Notes: generated by a model not told the origin, from the sequence alone. Numbered from the stretch's first letter, positions 14,918 through 24,025 are shown. The stretch: 27,704 nt of DNA from JAPUIN01 sp041580375 (GCA_041580375.1 JBFGDZ010000023.1:1-27704); one strand, 5' to 3'. A program made the numbers and translations.

Positions 14918-16026
14918 GGATCGGCATCGACGCCCGCTTCCTCCTGCGCCGCCGCACCGGGGTCGAGACCTACGCGCACGAGATCGTCACCCGCCTCGTC
15001 GCGTTCCAGGGGCCCGAGGAGTTTCTCCTGTTCCGATGCGCCGGCGATCCGGGGCTGCCCCCGGGCCGCTGGCGCCACGCGGGCGGCCGCGCCGCCGCGG
15101 ATCCGGGCGCGTGGCGCGCGCTCGGACTCCTGATGCGGGAGAAGCCGGATCTCTTCTATTCGCCGGTGACCGCCTTCCCTCTGGCCGGCGCGGGGCGTCT
15201 CATCGTCACCGTGCACGATCTCGCCTGGCACGAGCTGCCGGCGTACTACCCGCTCGATCAGCGCCTCCGGCAGCGGCTGTGGCTGCGCCTGGCGGCGGCG
15301 CGGGCCGATCGGATCGTCGCGGTGTCGGGCACCACGCGCGATCGCCTCGTCGAGCTGGAGCCCGGGGTCGCCAATCGGACGACCGTCATCCCGCCCGGAG
15401 TCGACGACGCGTTCTTCCGCGAGGCCGGGCCGGCGGAGCGCCAGCGGGTGCGCCGCCGGTACGGCCTCGAGGGCCGTTACATCCTGTCGGTGGGCACCTT
15501 CCATCCCAGGAAGAACGTGCCCGGGCTCCTGTCGGCGTTCGAGCGCCACCGGGCCGGCGGCGGCGAGCGCCTGCAGCTGCTCCTCGCCGGCGAGGGCGGC
15601 GATGATCAGGATCGGGTGCGCGCGATCGCCGCGTCGAGCCCCCGTCGCGACGACATCCTGCTTCCCGGGTACGTGCCGCGCGAGGATCTGCCCGCGCTCT
15701 ATTCCGAGGCCGACCTGTTCGTGCTCGCGAGCCATCAGGAGGGATTCGGCATCCCTGCGCTCGAGGCGATGGCGTGCGGAACGCCGGTCGTCGTTCCGGA
15801 TCGGCCGATCTTCCGGGAGGTGTGCGGCGAGGTCGCGGTCCGCGTGAGCCCCGCCGATCCCGGGGCGCTCGCGTCGGGGATCGAATCCGCGCGACGGGAG
15901 GCCCCGGGCAGCCGCGAACGGATCGCGCGCGGCCGGGAGCGGGTGCTGCGCTTCCGCTGGGAGAACTCGGCGCTGCTGCTGCGGGATCTCATGAGGGACG
16001 TCGCGGTCCGCGCCCGCGCCGCCTGA
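14914..16026 (+). CDS. GT4-family glycosyltransferase
   Basis: About 370 residues when started at the TTG of the TTGA overlap with the SDR gene. The frame is open further upstream, but only inside the SDR gene. The start MRIGIDARF...RTGVETYA is typical for GT4 enzymes similar to mannosyltransferases. HDLAWHELP, VSGTTRDRLVE, IPPGVDDAFF, ILSVGTFHPRKN and GYVPREDLPALYSEAD follow. The EX7E-type nucleotide-sugar motif is seen in SHQEGFGIPALEAMACGTPV. It should transfer a sugar from a nucleotide donor to a glycan or lipid at the inner membrane, with no membrane segment of its own. No other polysaccharide genes are nearby, so its acceptor is unclear. Confidence 0.92.
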   Translation: MRIGIDARFLLRRRTGVETYAHEIVTRLVAFQGPEEFLLFRCAGDPGLPPGRWRHAGGRAAADPGAWRALGLLMREKPDLFYSPVTAFPLAGAGRLIVTVHDLAWHELPAYYPLDQRLRQRLWLRLAAARADRIVAVSGTTRDRLVELEPGVANRTTVIPPGVDDAFFREAGPAERQRVRRRYGLEGRYILSVGTFHPRKNVPGLLSAFERHRAGGGERLQLLLAGEGGDDQDRVRAIAASSPRRDDILLPGYVPREDLPALYSEADLFVLASHQEGFGIPALEAMACGTPVVVPDRPIFREVCGEVAVRVSPADPGALASGIESARREAPGSRERIARGRERVLRFRWENSALLLRDLMRDVAVRARAA

Positions 16027-16067
16027 TCGCCGGACCATCCAAATCATCTCGAGGGGGACACCCGAAC

Positions 16068-17342
16068 ATGCGACACGCGACGCTGCCCGCCGCCCTTCTC
16101 CTTCTCTGCGCCCTGCCCGCCTGCTCCCCGGCGGCGGAGAGTCCCGCCGACCGCGCCCGGCGCGTGCATCAGGAGGCGATCCTCGTCGACACCCACATCG
16201 ACGCGCCGTACGAGCTCCAGAAGGAATGGAAGGACGTCGCCGGGCGCGGCGCCACGCCCCACTTCGACATCCCGCGCGCCCGCGAGGGGGGTCTCGACGC
16301 CGCCTTCTTCGCCGTGTACGTCCCGGCCGCGTTCGCCGAGGCGGGAGGATCCGCGCTGCAGGCGCTCGAGCTGATTGACCTGGTCGACCGCGTCGTGGCG
16401 GCGCATCCCGACCATCTCGCGGCCGCCGACTCGGTGGACGGGATCCGCCGCGCCGAGCGCGACGGACGGATCGCCGTGCTCAAGGGCATCGAGGGGGGTC
16501 ACGCGATCGAGGACTCGCTCGCGGCGCTGCGGTCGTTCTACGGGCTGGGGGTCCGCTACATGACGCTGACGCACGTCAACTCCAACAACTGGGCCGACTC
16601 ATCGGGCCGGTTCTACCTTCCGGATTTCCGGCCCGGGGACGCCCGGGTGCACGGCGGGCTCAACGATTTCGGAGGCGCCGTCGTCCGGGAGATGAACCGG
16701 CTGGGCATGATGGTCGACGTGTCGCACGTCTCCGACGAGACGCTGGACGACGTCCTCGAGACCTCCGCGGCGCCGGTGTTCGCGTCCCACTCCTCCTGCC
16801 GGGCGATCGCGGACATCCCCCGCAACCTCACGGACGATCAGATCCGGCGCGTCGCGGAGAAGGGCGGCGTCGTCATGATCAACATCGGCTCGTATTTCCT
16901 GGACCAGGCGATCGTGGACGCCTGGTGGAGCAATCTCGAGACCCTGAGGGACGAGTACGACGCGCTCCGGCGGGAGCACGCGGGGACGAACGACCCGTTC
17001 GCCCGGGACAAGGCGATCAGCGCCCTCCTGAAGCGGCTCCCGAAGCCGCGGACCTCCTGGACGCGCGCGGTCGAGCACATCGAGCACGTCATCGCCGTGG
17101 CCGGCCCGGACGCCGTCGGGCTCGGAACCGACTTCGACGGCGTCGACGACCCGCCGGACGGGCTCGAGGACGTCTCGCGCCTCCCCGTCCTGACGCAGGA
17201 GCTCCTGCGCCGCGGGCACTCCGAGGAGGTCGTGCGCAAGGTGCTGGGGGACAACTTCCTCCGGTTTTTCGCGCGGGTCGAGGAGGTCGCGGCGTCCCTG
17301 TCCGGCGAGCCGCCCTCGACGGCCCGCCTCGCCCCGCCCTGA
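16068..17342 (+). CDS. Membrane dipeptidase (peptidase M19), predicted lipoprotein
   Basis: 424 residues. The N-terminus carries a lipoprotein signal with lipobox LPAC (Cys19), so the enzyme should be periplasmic and lipid-anchored. The two-metal site of renal-dipeptidase-type enzymes is complete: His43-x-Asp45 (DTHID), bridging Glu142 (KGIEGGH), His220 (DVSHVS), His241 (ASHSSC) and Asp355 (GTDFDG). The family cleaves dipeptides, including D-amino-acid dipeptides and in some cases beta-lactams or cystinyl-glycine. A GAGGGGG ribosome-binding stretch lies just before the ATG at 16068. The frame is open upstream into the glycosyltransferase gene, but the signal peptide fixes the start. It closes the same-strand run, followed by a 251-base gap. 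Confidence 0.95.
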   Translation: MRHATLPAALLLLCALPACSPAAESPADRARRVHQEAILVDTHIDAPYELQKEWKDVAGRGATPHFDIPRAREGGLDAAFFAVYVPAAFAEAGGSALQALELIDLVDRVVAAHPDHLAAADSVDGIRRAERDGRIAVLKGIEGGHAIEDSLAALRSFYGLGVRYMTLTHVNSNNWADSSGRFYLPDFRPGDARVHGGLNDFGGAVVREMNRLGMMVDVSHVSDETLDDVLETSAAPVFASHSSCRAIADIPRNLTDDQIRRVAEKGGVVMINIGSYFLDQAIVDAWWSNLETLRDEYDALRREHAGTNDPFARDKAISALLKRLPKPRTSWTRAVEHIEHVIAVAGPDAVGLGTDFDGVDDPPDGLEDVSRLPVLTQELLRRGHSEEVVRKVLGDNFLRFFARVEEVAASLSGEPPSTARLAPP

Positions 17343-17416
17343 CGCCCGCGCCTCTCGCCCCGATTCGCCCGCTCGATAGAAAGCGGCTCACGCGGGGCCT
17401 TCGAGGGGGCGCCGGG

Positions 17417-17438
17417 GCCCCGCGCCTTCACGCGGGGC
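17417..17438 (+). repeat. 8-bp stem hairpin in the gap after the dipeptidase gene
   Basis: GCCCCGCG-CCTTCA-CGCGGGGC folds into an 8-bp stem with a 6-base loop. The right arm plus the preceding TCA also occurs as a direct copy (TCACGCGGGGC) at 17388-17398, 40 bases upstream. It could be a transcription-stop or mRNA-stability structure; no T-run follows. Apart from this and the purE promoter, the gap 17343-17593 shows only very GC-rich sequence with no coding signal. Confidence 0.35.
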
Positions 17439-17558
17439 GGGCGCCCACGAGCAGAGCCGGAGCGCGCCCGCAGGCGGCGCGCAGCGCCGGCGCGCGACGG
17501 CGTGCCCCGTGACACACCGCCGCCCGTGTCGTGAAACGGGGGGGCGGATCCCCGGACC

Positions 17559-17587
17559 TTGACAGGCGCGCTCACTCCCGCGAGAAT
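17559..17587 (+). promoter_or_regulatory. purE promoter (TTGACA, 17-base spacer, GAGAAT)
   Basis: A perfect -35 box TTGACA (17559-17564) and a -10 box GAGAAT (17582-17587) are separated by exactly 17 bases, the best sigma-70-type promoter in the window. The ATG of purE begins 7 bases after the -10 box. The predicted transcript start therefore falls on or beside the start codon, and no ribosome-binding site fits in between. Confidence 0.65.
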
Positions 17588-17593
17588 GCCGCC

Positions 17594-18094
<501 letters not shown>

Positions 18095-18152
18095 TCGGCG
18101 GCCCCTTTCGGGAAATCCATTAATTAAGGTAGAGGGCGCCCGCGGCCCGCGA

Positions 18153-19121
18153 TCACGGATTCGAGAAGAGCCCCGTCGCGCCTTCGGGAATCGGCTCCGC
18201 GTCCCCCGCGGGCGGCACGCGGAAGCGGAAGACGAAGACCGGCTCGCGGTTTAGAACGAGCGACTGGAAGCGGAGATCGTGAACCCTCACGATCGCCCCC
18301 CCGTCGGATTCCCCCTCCACCCTCCAGACGGGAGCCTTGAAGAATCTCTCGAGACGACGACCGCGGGGGCTGGCGCGCGCTCTGAGGACACGGGCGTCGT
18401 CCGGTTCCGTCGGCACGACGGCGCCCGGCGCGGCCAGCGCCGGCAGAACGCGCAGGAGGGTCAACCGGTAGACACCTCCCTCGCGCTCCACACCGCGCCA
18501 CCTGTGCGGCCCCAGCGGCTCGGGGAAGACGTACGTGAAACCCGGGGCCGGGCCGCGCTCCGCAGACGTCGCCGCGAGAAGTCGCGTGGCGGCGGCGCGA
18601 CCCGCTCCGCAGAGCACGAGATAGAGGGCGGTCAGGACGAGCGCGATCCTCGACAGCGCCGGCAGGCGGCTCCGGAGGGCGCGCGGCCAGGCGATCAGGA
18701 GCGGCGCGGCGAGGAGGCCGGTCAGAATCAGATCGATGATGAAGACGATCGCCCACTCGGGCCTCCAGTCGGAGATCGGCCACAGGATGTCCACCCCGAA
18801 CGAGTTGATCAGATCGAACAGGACGTGCACGCACCATCCGAGGACCGACAGGCCCCAGAGCGCCGGGAGACGGATCCGCCGAAAGATGAACCGCAGGACG
18901 AGAGCGAGGAGGAGGGTCCAGATCGGCATCATCAGGAGGGAGTGGCCGAAGGTCCGGCGCCACAGGACCGCAAATGGATCGCCGCCGAGGTGGACGAGCG
19001 CGTCCACGTCGGGAAGGTTGGCCGCGAGGGCCAGGATCGGAACGGCCCGCGGCCCGAATCTCGTTCGGAGGAGCCCGTTCGCGACGCCGACGCCGACGAG
19101 CGTGTGGGTCACCGGATCCAT
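18153..19121 (-). CDS. YdjM-type (DUF457) membrane-bound metal-dependent hydrolase-like protein
   Basis: 322 residues. The N-terminus MDPVTHTLVGVGVANGLL and the segment LAANLPDVDALVHLGG are the hallmark of the YdjM/DUF457 family. FGHSLLMMPIW (His in a membrane segment) and WCVHVLFDLINSFGVDILWP carry further His/Asp residues that may bind a metal. Five or so hydrophobic helices lie in the first 190 residues. A soluble C-terminal half (about 190-322) without helices follows, containing FTYVFPEPLGPHRWRGVEREGG. The family's reaction is not established. It starts 22 bases after the methyltransferase gene and is probably co-transcribed with it, though no functional tie is obvious. Confidence 0.88.
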   Translation of the reverse strand: MDPVTHTLVGVGVANGLLRTRFGPRAVPILALAANLPDVDALVHLGGDPFAVLWRRTFGHSLLMMPIWTLLLALVLRFIFRRIRLPALWGLSVLGWCVHVLFDLINSFGVDILWPISDWRPEWAIVFIIDLILTGLLAAPLLIAWPRALRSRLPALSRIALVLTALYLVLCGAGRAAATRLLAATSAERGPAPGFTYVFPEPLGPHRWRGVEREGGVYRLTLLRVLPALAAPGAVVPTEPDDARVLRARASPRGRRLERFFKAPVWRVEGESDGGAIVRVHDLRFQSLVLNREPVFVFRFRVPPAGDAEPIPEGATGLFSNP

Positions 19122-19143
19122 GCGCCGTCCCGGGCCGGTCCGC

Positions 19144-20052
19144 TCAGGCGCCGATGCGCCGGCGCAGCGCGGCGATGTGGTCGGGCGTCGTCCCGCAGCA
19201 TCCGCCGACGATCCGCGCCCCGTCGCCCAGGCGCGCGGCGATCCAATCGGCGTAGCGCTCCGGCTCGTGCCGGTCGGGAAGGGTCCAGCCGTCGCGGTCG
19301 TCCGGCTCGCCGAGGTGGGCGTACAGGCCCGTCGGCCGATCGGGGACGAGCGCGGCGAGTCGGGGGTAGACCGTCTCGAGCGTCTCCGGCGCGGCGCAGT
19401 TCAGGAGCACGCCCCGGAGGCGCTCCCCGCCCGCCCGCAGCAACCCCGGGACGACGCCGTCCAGCGGCTCGCCCGAGAGCAGATGACCGGGCGCCTTCAC
19501 GCACAGGCTCAACAGACAATCGAGACCCGTGCCACGGGCGGCTTCCAGAGCCGCAGCCGCCTCGACGCCGCTGTTCATGGTCTCGATCAGCAGGAGATCC
19601 ACGCCGAGCTCCGCCAGGAGGCCGGCCTGCCGGCGGTGCTCCGCGAGGCAGACCTCACGCTCCGGGACCAGGTGGGGGCTGTAGCAATCCTCCAGAGGCG
19701 CGATGCTGCCCGCCACGAGCGGCGCGCGACCCGGCGCCTCCGCCGCCCCGGCGCGGGCCGCCCTCACTGCGCGGACGTTGACGGCCCTCCAGTCCCCGGA
19801 CCGTCCCGCCTTCCCGAGCGCCCTCGGCGTGGTGCGGAACGTGTTGGTCACCAGGATGTCGGCTCCGGCGCGCGCGTAGTCGGCGTGGAGCGCCGCGAGA
19901 GACTCCGCGCCGCCGTCCGACAGCAGCACGTGCGCCGACCAGAGGGGCAGCGTCGTGGGCATCCCGCGGCGCAGGATCTCGGTGCCGACGGCCCCGTCGA
20001 TCAGGGTCGGCCGGGAGCGCCGCAGCAGAGTCGACAGGTCCGCTCCGCTCAT
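19144..20052 (-). CDS. Homocysteine S-methyltransferase-family protein
   Basis: 302 residues from the ATG at 20052, which has AGGAGG eight bases upstream. The frame is open further upstream, but that part overlaps the divergent gene and shows no homology signs. TLIDGAVGTEILRRG near the N-terminus, LVTNTFRTTP and LIETMNSGVEA are typical. The zinc-binding cysteines are visible as Cys219 (LLNCAAPE) and Cys285-Cys286 (GGCCGTTP). The family moves a methyl group from S-methylmethionine, betaine or methyl-cobalamin systems to homocysteine. Length and motifs fit the stand-alone MmuM/BHMT-like type, so the donor cannot be told. It is the first gene of a two-gene minus-strand unit. Confidence 0.92.
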   Translation of the reverse strand: MSGADLSTLLRRSRPTLIDGAVGTEILRRGMPTTLPLWSAHVLLSDGGAESLAALHADYARAGADILVTNTFRTTPRALGKAGRSGDWRAVNVRAVRAARAGAAEAPGRAPLVAGSIAPLEDCYSPHLVPEREVCLAEHRRQAGLLAELGVDLLLIETMNSGVEAAAALEAARGTGLDCLLSLCVKAPGHLLSGEPLDGVVPGLLRAGGERLRGVLLNCAAPETLETVYPRLAALVPDRPTGLYAHLGEPDDRDGWTLPDRHEPERYADWIAARLGDGARIVGGCCGTTPDHIAALRRRIGA

Positions 20053-20083
20053 GCCGGGGTCCTCCTGCTTCACGATGCGCCGC

Positions 20084-20112
20084 ATTCTAGCCGATCGTGC
20101 CGCGCGGCAAGC
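20084..20112 (-). promoter_or_regulatory. Possible promoter of the methyltransferase unit
   Basis: On the minus strand TAGAAT (20089-20084) lies 31 bases upstream of the ATG at 20052. The -35 position is GCTTGC at 17-base spacing, or CTTGCC at 16. The -35 region runs into the 12-base palindrome shared with the divergent promoter. Confidence 0.35.
20098..20109. promoter_or_regulatory. 12-base perfect palindrome between divergent promoters (possible operator)
   Basis: TGCCGCGCGGCA reads the same on both strands. It sits between the two outward-facing TAGAAT elements and covers their -35 regions. A dimeric regulator bound here could affect both units. In a GC-rich genome such a palindrome can occur by chance. 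Confidence 0.35.
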
Positions 20113-20126
20113 AGTTTGGATAGAAT
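20098..20126 (+). promoter_or_regulatory. Possible promoter of the hydantoinase/transporter unit
   Basis: TAGAAT at 20121-20126 with a weak -35 (TGCCGC, 20098-20103) at exactly 17 bases. It would give a leader of about 85 bases before the GTG start at 20219. Confidence 0.35.
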
Positions 20127-20218
20127 GAGCGTCCCCGAGCGGGAGGTACGATTCTGCCAAGAGAGAGCGCTCCGGCGCACACTTTCGGCGTCGTCGCGGC
20201 GCCCGCACCGCGGCCGGC

Positions 20219-23200
20219 GTGATCGCCCGCCGCGCCTGGCGGATCTGGATCGATATCGGCGGGACCTTCACCGACGCCATCGGCCTCGATCCTTCGGGGA
20301 TGCTGCGCCGGGTGAAGATCCTCAGCACCGGCGCGCTGCGCGGCGCCGTGGAGGCCAACCCCGGCATCAACCGCCTCCGCGTCCGCGAACGCTGGGGCGC
20401 GCCACCGGACTTCGTGCGCGGCTTCCGCTTCCGCCTGCTCGGGCGCGAGCATGGCGAGGCGACGGTCGCCTCCCATGATCCGGCGACCGGGATCCTGACG
20501 CTCGAGGGAGGGCCGGTGGGTGCGATCCCGCCGCGCGCGCCTTTCGAGATCGTGTCCGACGAGGAGGCGCCGATCGTCGCGGCCCGCCTGATCACCGGCG
20601 CCGCTCCGGGGAAGGCTCTGCCGGCCTGTCACATGCGGCTCGCGACGACGCTCGGCACCAACGCCCTGCTCGAGCGGCGCATCGCCCGAACGGCGTTCTT
20701 CGTCACGCGCGGTTTCGCCGACCTGCTCCGCATCGGCACCCAGCAGCGCCCCGATCTCTTCGCCCTCGACGTGCGCGCGCCCGCGCCGCTTCACGACGCC
20801 GTCGTCGAGGTGCCTGGACGGATCGCCGCCGACGGGACCGTGCTGGAGCCGTTGCCCCCGGAGGCGGTGGCCGGCGAGGCCTCACGTTTCCTGCGCGAGG
20901 GGATCGACGTCGCCGCCGTGGCGCTGCTCAACGCCTACAGGAATCCGGAGCACGAGGAGCGGCTGCGCGACGATCTTCTCTCCTTGGGATTCCGCCACGT
21001 CTCGTGCTCGGTCGATCTCGCGCCACGGATCCGCATCCTGCCGCGGGCGGTGACCGCGGTCGTCGACGCCGCGCTGTCCCCGATCATCCGCGACGGCCTG
21101 GCCCGCCTGCGATCCCCCCTCCGGGGAGGGCGCCTGCACGTCCTCACGAGCGCGGGGGGGCTCGTCGAATCGGAGGCGATCCGACCCAAGGACACCCTGC
21201 TCAGCGGTCCGGCCGGCGGCGTCGTCGGAGCCGCGCGCGCGGGCCGGCTGTCCGGATTCGGCCGCCTCATCGCCTTCGACATGGGAGGGACGAGCACCGA
21301 CGTGGCCCGCTTCGACGGCGATTACGAGTATCTCTTCGAGCACACCGTCGGCGACGCCCGCCTCGCCGCGCCCGCCCTCGCCATCGAGAGCGTCGCCGCG
21401 GGGGGCGGCTCGATCTGCTGGGTCGACGGCCCGCGACTGCGCGTCGGTCCGCAGAGCGCCGGCGCGCGCCCGGGACCGGCCTGTTACGGGGCGGGGGGGC
21501 CGCTCACGGTAACCGACGTCAACCTCCTGCTCGGACGGCTCGATCCCGGCCGCTTCGACATCCCCCTGGACGTCCGGGCTGCGCGGGCGCGACTCCGGGA
21601 GCTGCTCGGCCGGATCGCCGCCGAGGCCGGCGAGCGGCCCTCGCGCGACGCGCTTCTGGCCGGGCTGCTGGAGATCGCCAACGAGCGCATGGCCGAGGCG
21701 ATCCGCCGGGTCTCCCTGAGGCGCGGCTACGATCCGTCGGAGCACGCGCTCGTCGCCTTCGGGGGGGCGGGAGGCCAGCACGCGTGCGCCATCGCCGAGC
21801 GGCTCGGGATCCGGACGATCGTCCTGCCCGCCGACGCCGGGCTCCTGAGCGCGCTCGGGCTCGGGCACGCGGTCGTCGAGCGCTTCGCCGAGGAGCAGGT
21901 GCTCGAGCCGCTGGCGCGCGCGGAGCGCGGGGTCGCCGCACGTCTCGGCCGCCTGGAGCGCGCCGCGGTCGCGCGGGTGATGGACGAGGGGATCCCGAAG
22001 AGCGAGATCGCGGTCCGGCGGCGCATCGCGCACCTCCGCTTCGCCGGGCAGGACGCCACCGTGGAGGTGCCGTGCGCCCCCGGCGCGCGGCTGGGGCCGG
22101 CGTTCGAGAGGCGCTATGCGGAGCTGTTCGGGCACCTGCCCGAGGGTCGCGCGGTGGAGCTCGAATCGTTGCGCGTCGTCGCTTCGTCCCGCCGGCCTCG
22201 CGATCCCCGGAGGGGCCGGAGGCCGGCGGCCCGCCGAGCGGCGGCGATCGGCTCCCGCCGCGTCGTCCTGGGCGGACGGATCCGGACGGTGCCGGTCCAC
22301 GATCGATCGGCGCTGCCTCCGGGATCCCGCTTCCGGGGGCCGGCGCTCGTGTTCGAGCGGCACAGCGCCGTGGTGGTCGAACCGGGATGGCGCGCCGGAG
22401 TGGACGCCGCCGGGGCGCTGATCCTCCGTCGGACGGCCGGACGGAGCGGCCGGACCGTGCGGCGCCCGCGGGCCGTCCGGCTCGAGCTGTTCACGAACCG
22501 TCTCGTGTCGATCGCGCTCGAGATGGGCGAGAGGCTGCAGCGGACGGCGATCTCGACCAACGTGCGCGAGCGCCTCGATTTCTCATGCGCCGTGCTCGAT
22601 CCGGACGGCTCGCTGGTCGTCAACGCGCCGCACATTCCGGTCCATCTCGGCGCCCTGGGGCTCTGCGTGAGACGGCTCCGCGAGGCGATCGCCATGGAGC
22701 CCGGCGACGTCGTCGTAACGAACCACCCCGCATGGGGCGGCTCGCATCTCCCCGACGTGACGGTCGTCACGCCCGTCTACCGGTCGCGAAGAGGACGCGG
22801 CGGGGGCCTCGTCGGATACGTCGCCAGCCGCGCGCATCACGCCGAGATCGGGGGATCGCGGCCGGGCTCGTTTCCCCCGGCGGCGACACGGCTCGCCGAG
22901 GAGGGCGTCGTGATCCCGCCGACCCACCTGGTCCGCCGCGGCCGCGCCCGCTGGGCCGCCGTGCGGAGGATCCTCGAGACCGCCCCGTGGCCGACGCGCG
23001 CCGTGGAGGACAACATGGCCGATCTGCGCGCCGCCGTCGCCGCGAACCACGCGGGCGCCGGGGCGCTGCGCGCGCTGGCGGCCGGAGCCGGCGGCGGCGC
23101 CGTGAGGCGCTTCATGCGCGCCCTCCAGGACCTGGCCGCGCGGCGGATGCGCGAGGCGCTCGCGGCCATCCCGGACGGACGCTACGAGGCGGAGGAACGG

Positions 23201-24025
23201 CTCGACGACGGCACGCCGCTGCGCGTGTCCGTGACGATCCGGGGGGGTAGGGCCGCCTTCGACTTCGCCGGCTGCGGAGACGTGCATCCGGGCAACCTGA
23301 ACGCCACCCCGGCCGTCGTCCGCAGCGTCGTGATCTACGTCCTGCGGCTTCTCCTCCGCCGGCCGCTTCCGCTCAACGAAGGCCTGCTGCGCCCGATCAC
23401 GATCCGGGTTCCGCACGGACTTCTGAATCCTCCCTTCGAGGGGAACCCCGAGCGCGCCCCGGCCGTGGTCGCGGGCAACGTCGAGACCAGCCAGCGGCTG
23501 GTCGACACGCTGCTCAAGGCGCTCGGCGTCGCCGCCTGCAGCCAGGGAACGATGAACAACGTCCTGTTCGGCCACGATCGTCTCGGATATTACGAGACGA
23601 TCGGCGGAGGCTGCGGAGCCGGGCCGGGCTTCCACGGAGCGAGCGCGATCCACAGCCACATGACGAACACGCGCATGACCGATCCCGAGGTGATCGAGCA
23701 CCGCTACCCGGTGAGGGTCACAACGCACGCGGTGCGCGCCGGATCCGGCGGGGCGGGCCACTTTCGCGGCGGGGACGGGATCGTGCGCGCCATAACCTTT
23801 CTCGAACCGATGACCCTCTCGATCGTGAGCCAGCACCGCTCGGCCGGACCGTACGGACTGTCCGGAGGCCGCCCGGGGCGGCCGGGCGCGCAGCGGGTGG
23901 TGCGCCGTGACGGCGGCGTGCATCCGCTCGGCCCGATCGACGGATGCGACGTGAGACCGGGCGATCGACTGATCATCGAGACGCCCGGAGGCGGGGGATA
24001 CGGCAGCCCCGATACGCCGGCATGA
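20219..24025 (+). CDS. Fused hydantoinase A + B protein (5-oxoprolinase/N-methylhydantoinase-like)
   Basis: 1268 residues from a GTG start; no other start codon lies between an upstream in-frame stop (20126) and the first motif. The N-terminal HyuA part has ATP-binding ASKHA motifs WIDIGGTFTD (10-19), TTLGTNALLERR (Thr147-Asn148), LLSGPAGGVVGAARAG, AFDMGGTSTDVARFDG (Asp354) and GARPGPACYGAGGPLTVTDVNLLLGRL. The HyuB part starts at about residue 755 (LELFTNRLVSIALEMGERLQ) and ends with HAVRAGSGGAGHFRGGDG and a Gly-rich GYGSP tail. The family hydrolyses cyclic amides such as 5-oxoproline or hydantoins with ATP. Fusion and length resemble eukaryotic and bacterial 5-oxoprolinase. A stretch at about 43-126, between the first phosphate motif and TTLGTNALLE, appears longer than in canonical OPLAH, so the substrate may differ. 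The stop overlaps the start of the transporter gene (ATGA). Confidence 0.93.
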   Translation: MIARRAWRIWIDIGGTFTDAIGLDPSGMLRRVKILSTGALRGAVEANPGINRLRVRERWGAPPDFVRGFRFRLLGREHGEATVASHDPATGILTLEGGPVGAIPPRAPFEIVSDEEAPIVAARLITGAAPGKALPACHMRLATTLGTNALLERRIARTAFFVTRGFADLLRIGTQQRPDLFALDVRAPAPLHDAVVEVPGRIAADGTVLEPLPPEAVAGEASRFLREGIDVAAVALLNAYRNPEHEERLRDDLLSLGFRHVSCSVDLAPRIRILPRAVTAVVDAALSPIIRDGLARLRSPLRGGRLHVLTSAGGLVESEAIRPKDTLLSGPAGGVVGAARAGRLSGFGRLIAFDMGGTSTDVARFDGDYEYLFEHTVGDARLAAPALAIESVAAGGGSICWVDGPRLRVGPQSAGARPGPACYGAGGPLTVTDVNLLLGRLDPGRFDIPLDVRAARARLRELLGRIAAEAGERPSRDALLAGLLEIANERMAEAIRRVSLRRGYDPSEHALVAFGGAGGQHACAIAERLGIRTIVLPADAGLLSALGLGHAVVERFAEEQVLEPLARAERGVAARLGRLERAAVARVMDEGIPKSEIAVRRRIAHLRFAGQDATVEVPCAPGARLGPAFERRYAELFGHLPEGRAVELESLRVVASSRRPRDPRRGRRPAARRAAAIGSRRVVLGGRIRTVPVHDRSALPPGSRFRGPALVFERHSAVVVEPGWRAGVDAAGALILRRTAGRSGRTVRRPRAVRLELFTNRLVSIALEMGERLQRTAISTNVRERLDFSCAVLDPDGSLVVNAPHIPVHLGALGLCVRRLREAIAMEPGDVVVTNHPAWGGSHLPDVTVVTPVYRSRRGRGGGLVGYVASRAHHAEIGGSRPGSFPPAATRLAEEGVVIPPTHLVRRGRARWAAVRRILETAPWPTRAVEDNMADLRAAVAANHAGAGALRALAAGAGGGAVRRFMRALQDLAARRMREALAAIPDGRYEAEERLDDGTPLRVSVTIRGGRAAFDFAGCGDVHPGNLNATPAVVRSVVIYVLRLLLRRPLPLNEGLLRPITIRVPHGLLNPPFEGNPERAPAVVAGNVETSQRLVDTLLKALGVAACSQGTMNNVLFGHDRLGYYETIGGGCGAGPGFHGASAIHSHMTNTRMTDPEVIEHRYPVRVTTHAVRAGSGGAGHFRGGDGIVRAITFLEPMTLSIVSQHRSAGPYGLSGGRPGRPGAQRVVRRDGGVHPLGPIDGCDVRPGDRLIIETPGGGGYGSPDTPA

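Noticed and set aside
18736..20478. A 580-codon plus-strand frame over the methyltransferase and YdjM-type genes
   Set aside because: It is antisense to two recognised genes, Arg/Gln-rich without motifs, and runs into the hydantoinase gene in the wrong frame.
20053..20595. N-terminal extension of the methyltransferase frame up to 20595
   Set aside because: It would overlap the divergent hydantoinase gene. It shows no family homology, while a good ribosome-binding site and the family start motif support the ATG at 20052.
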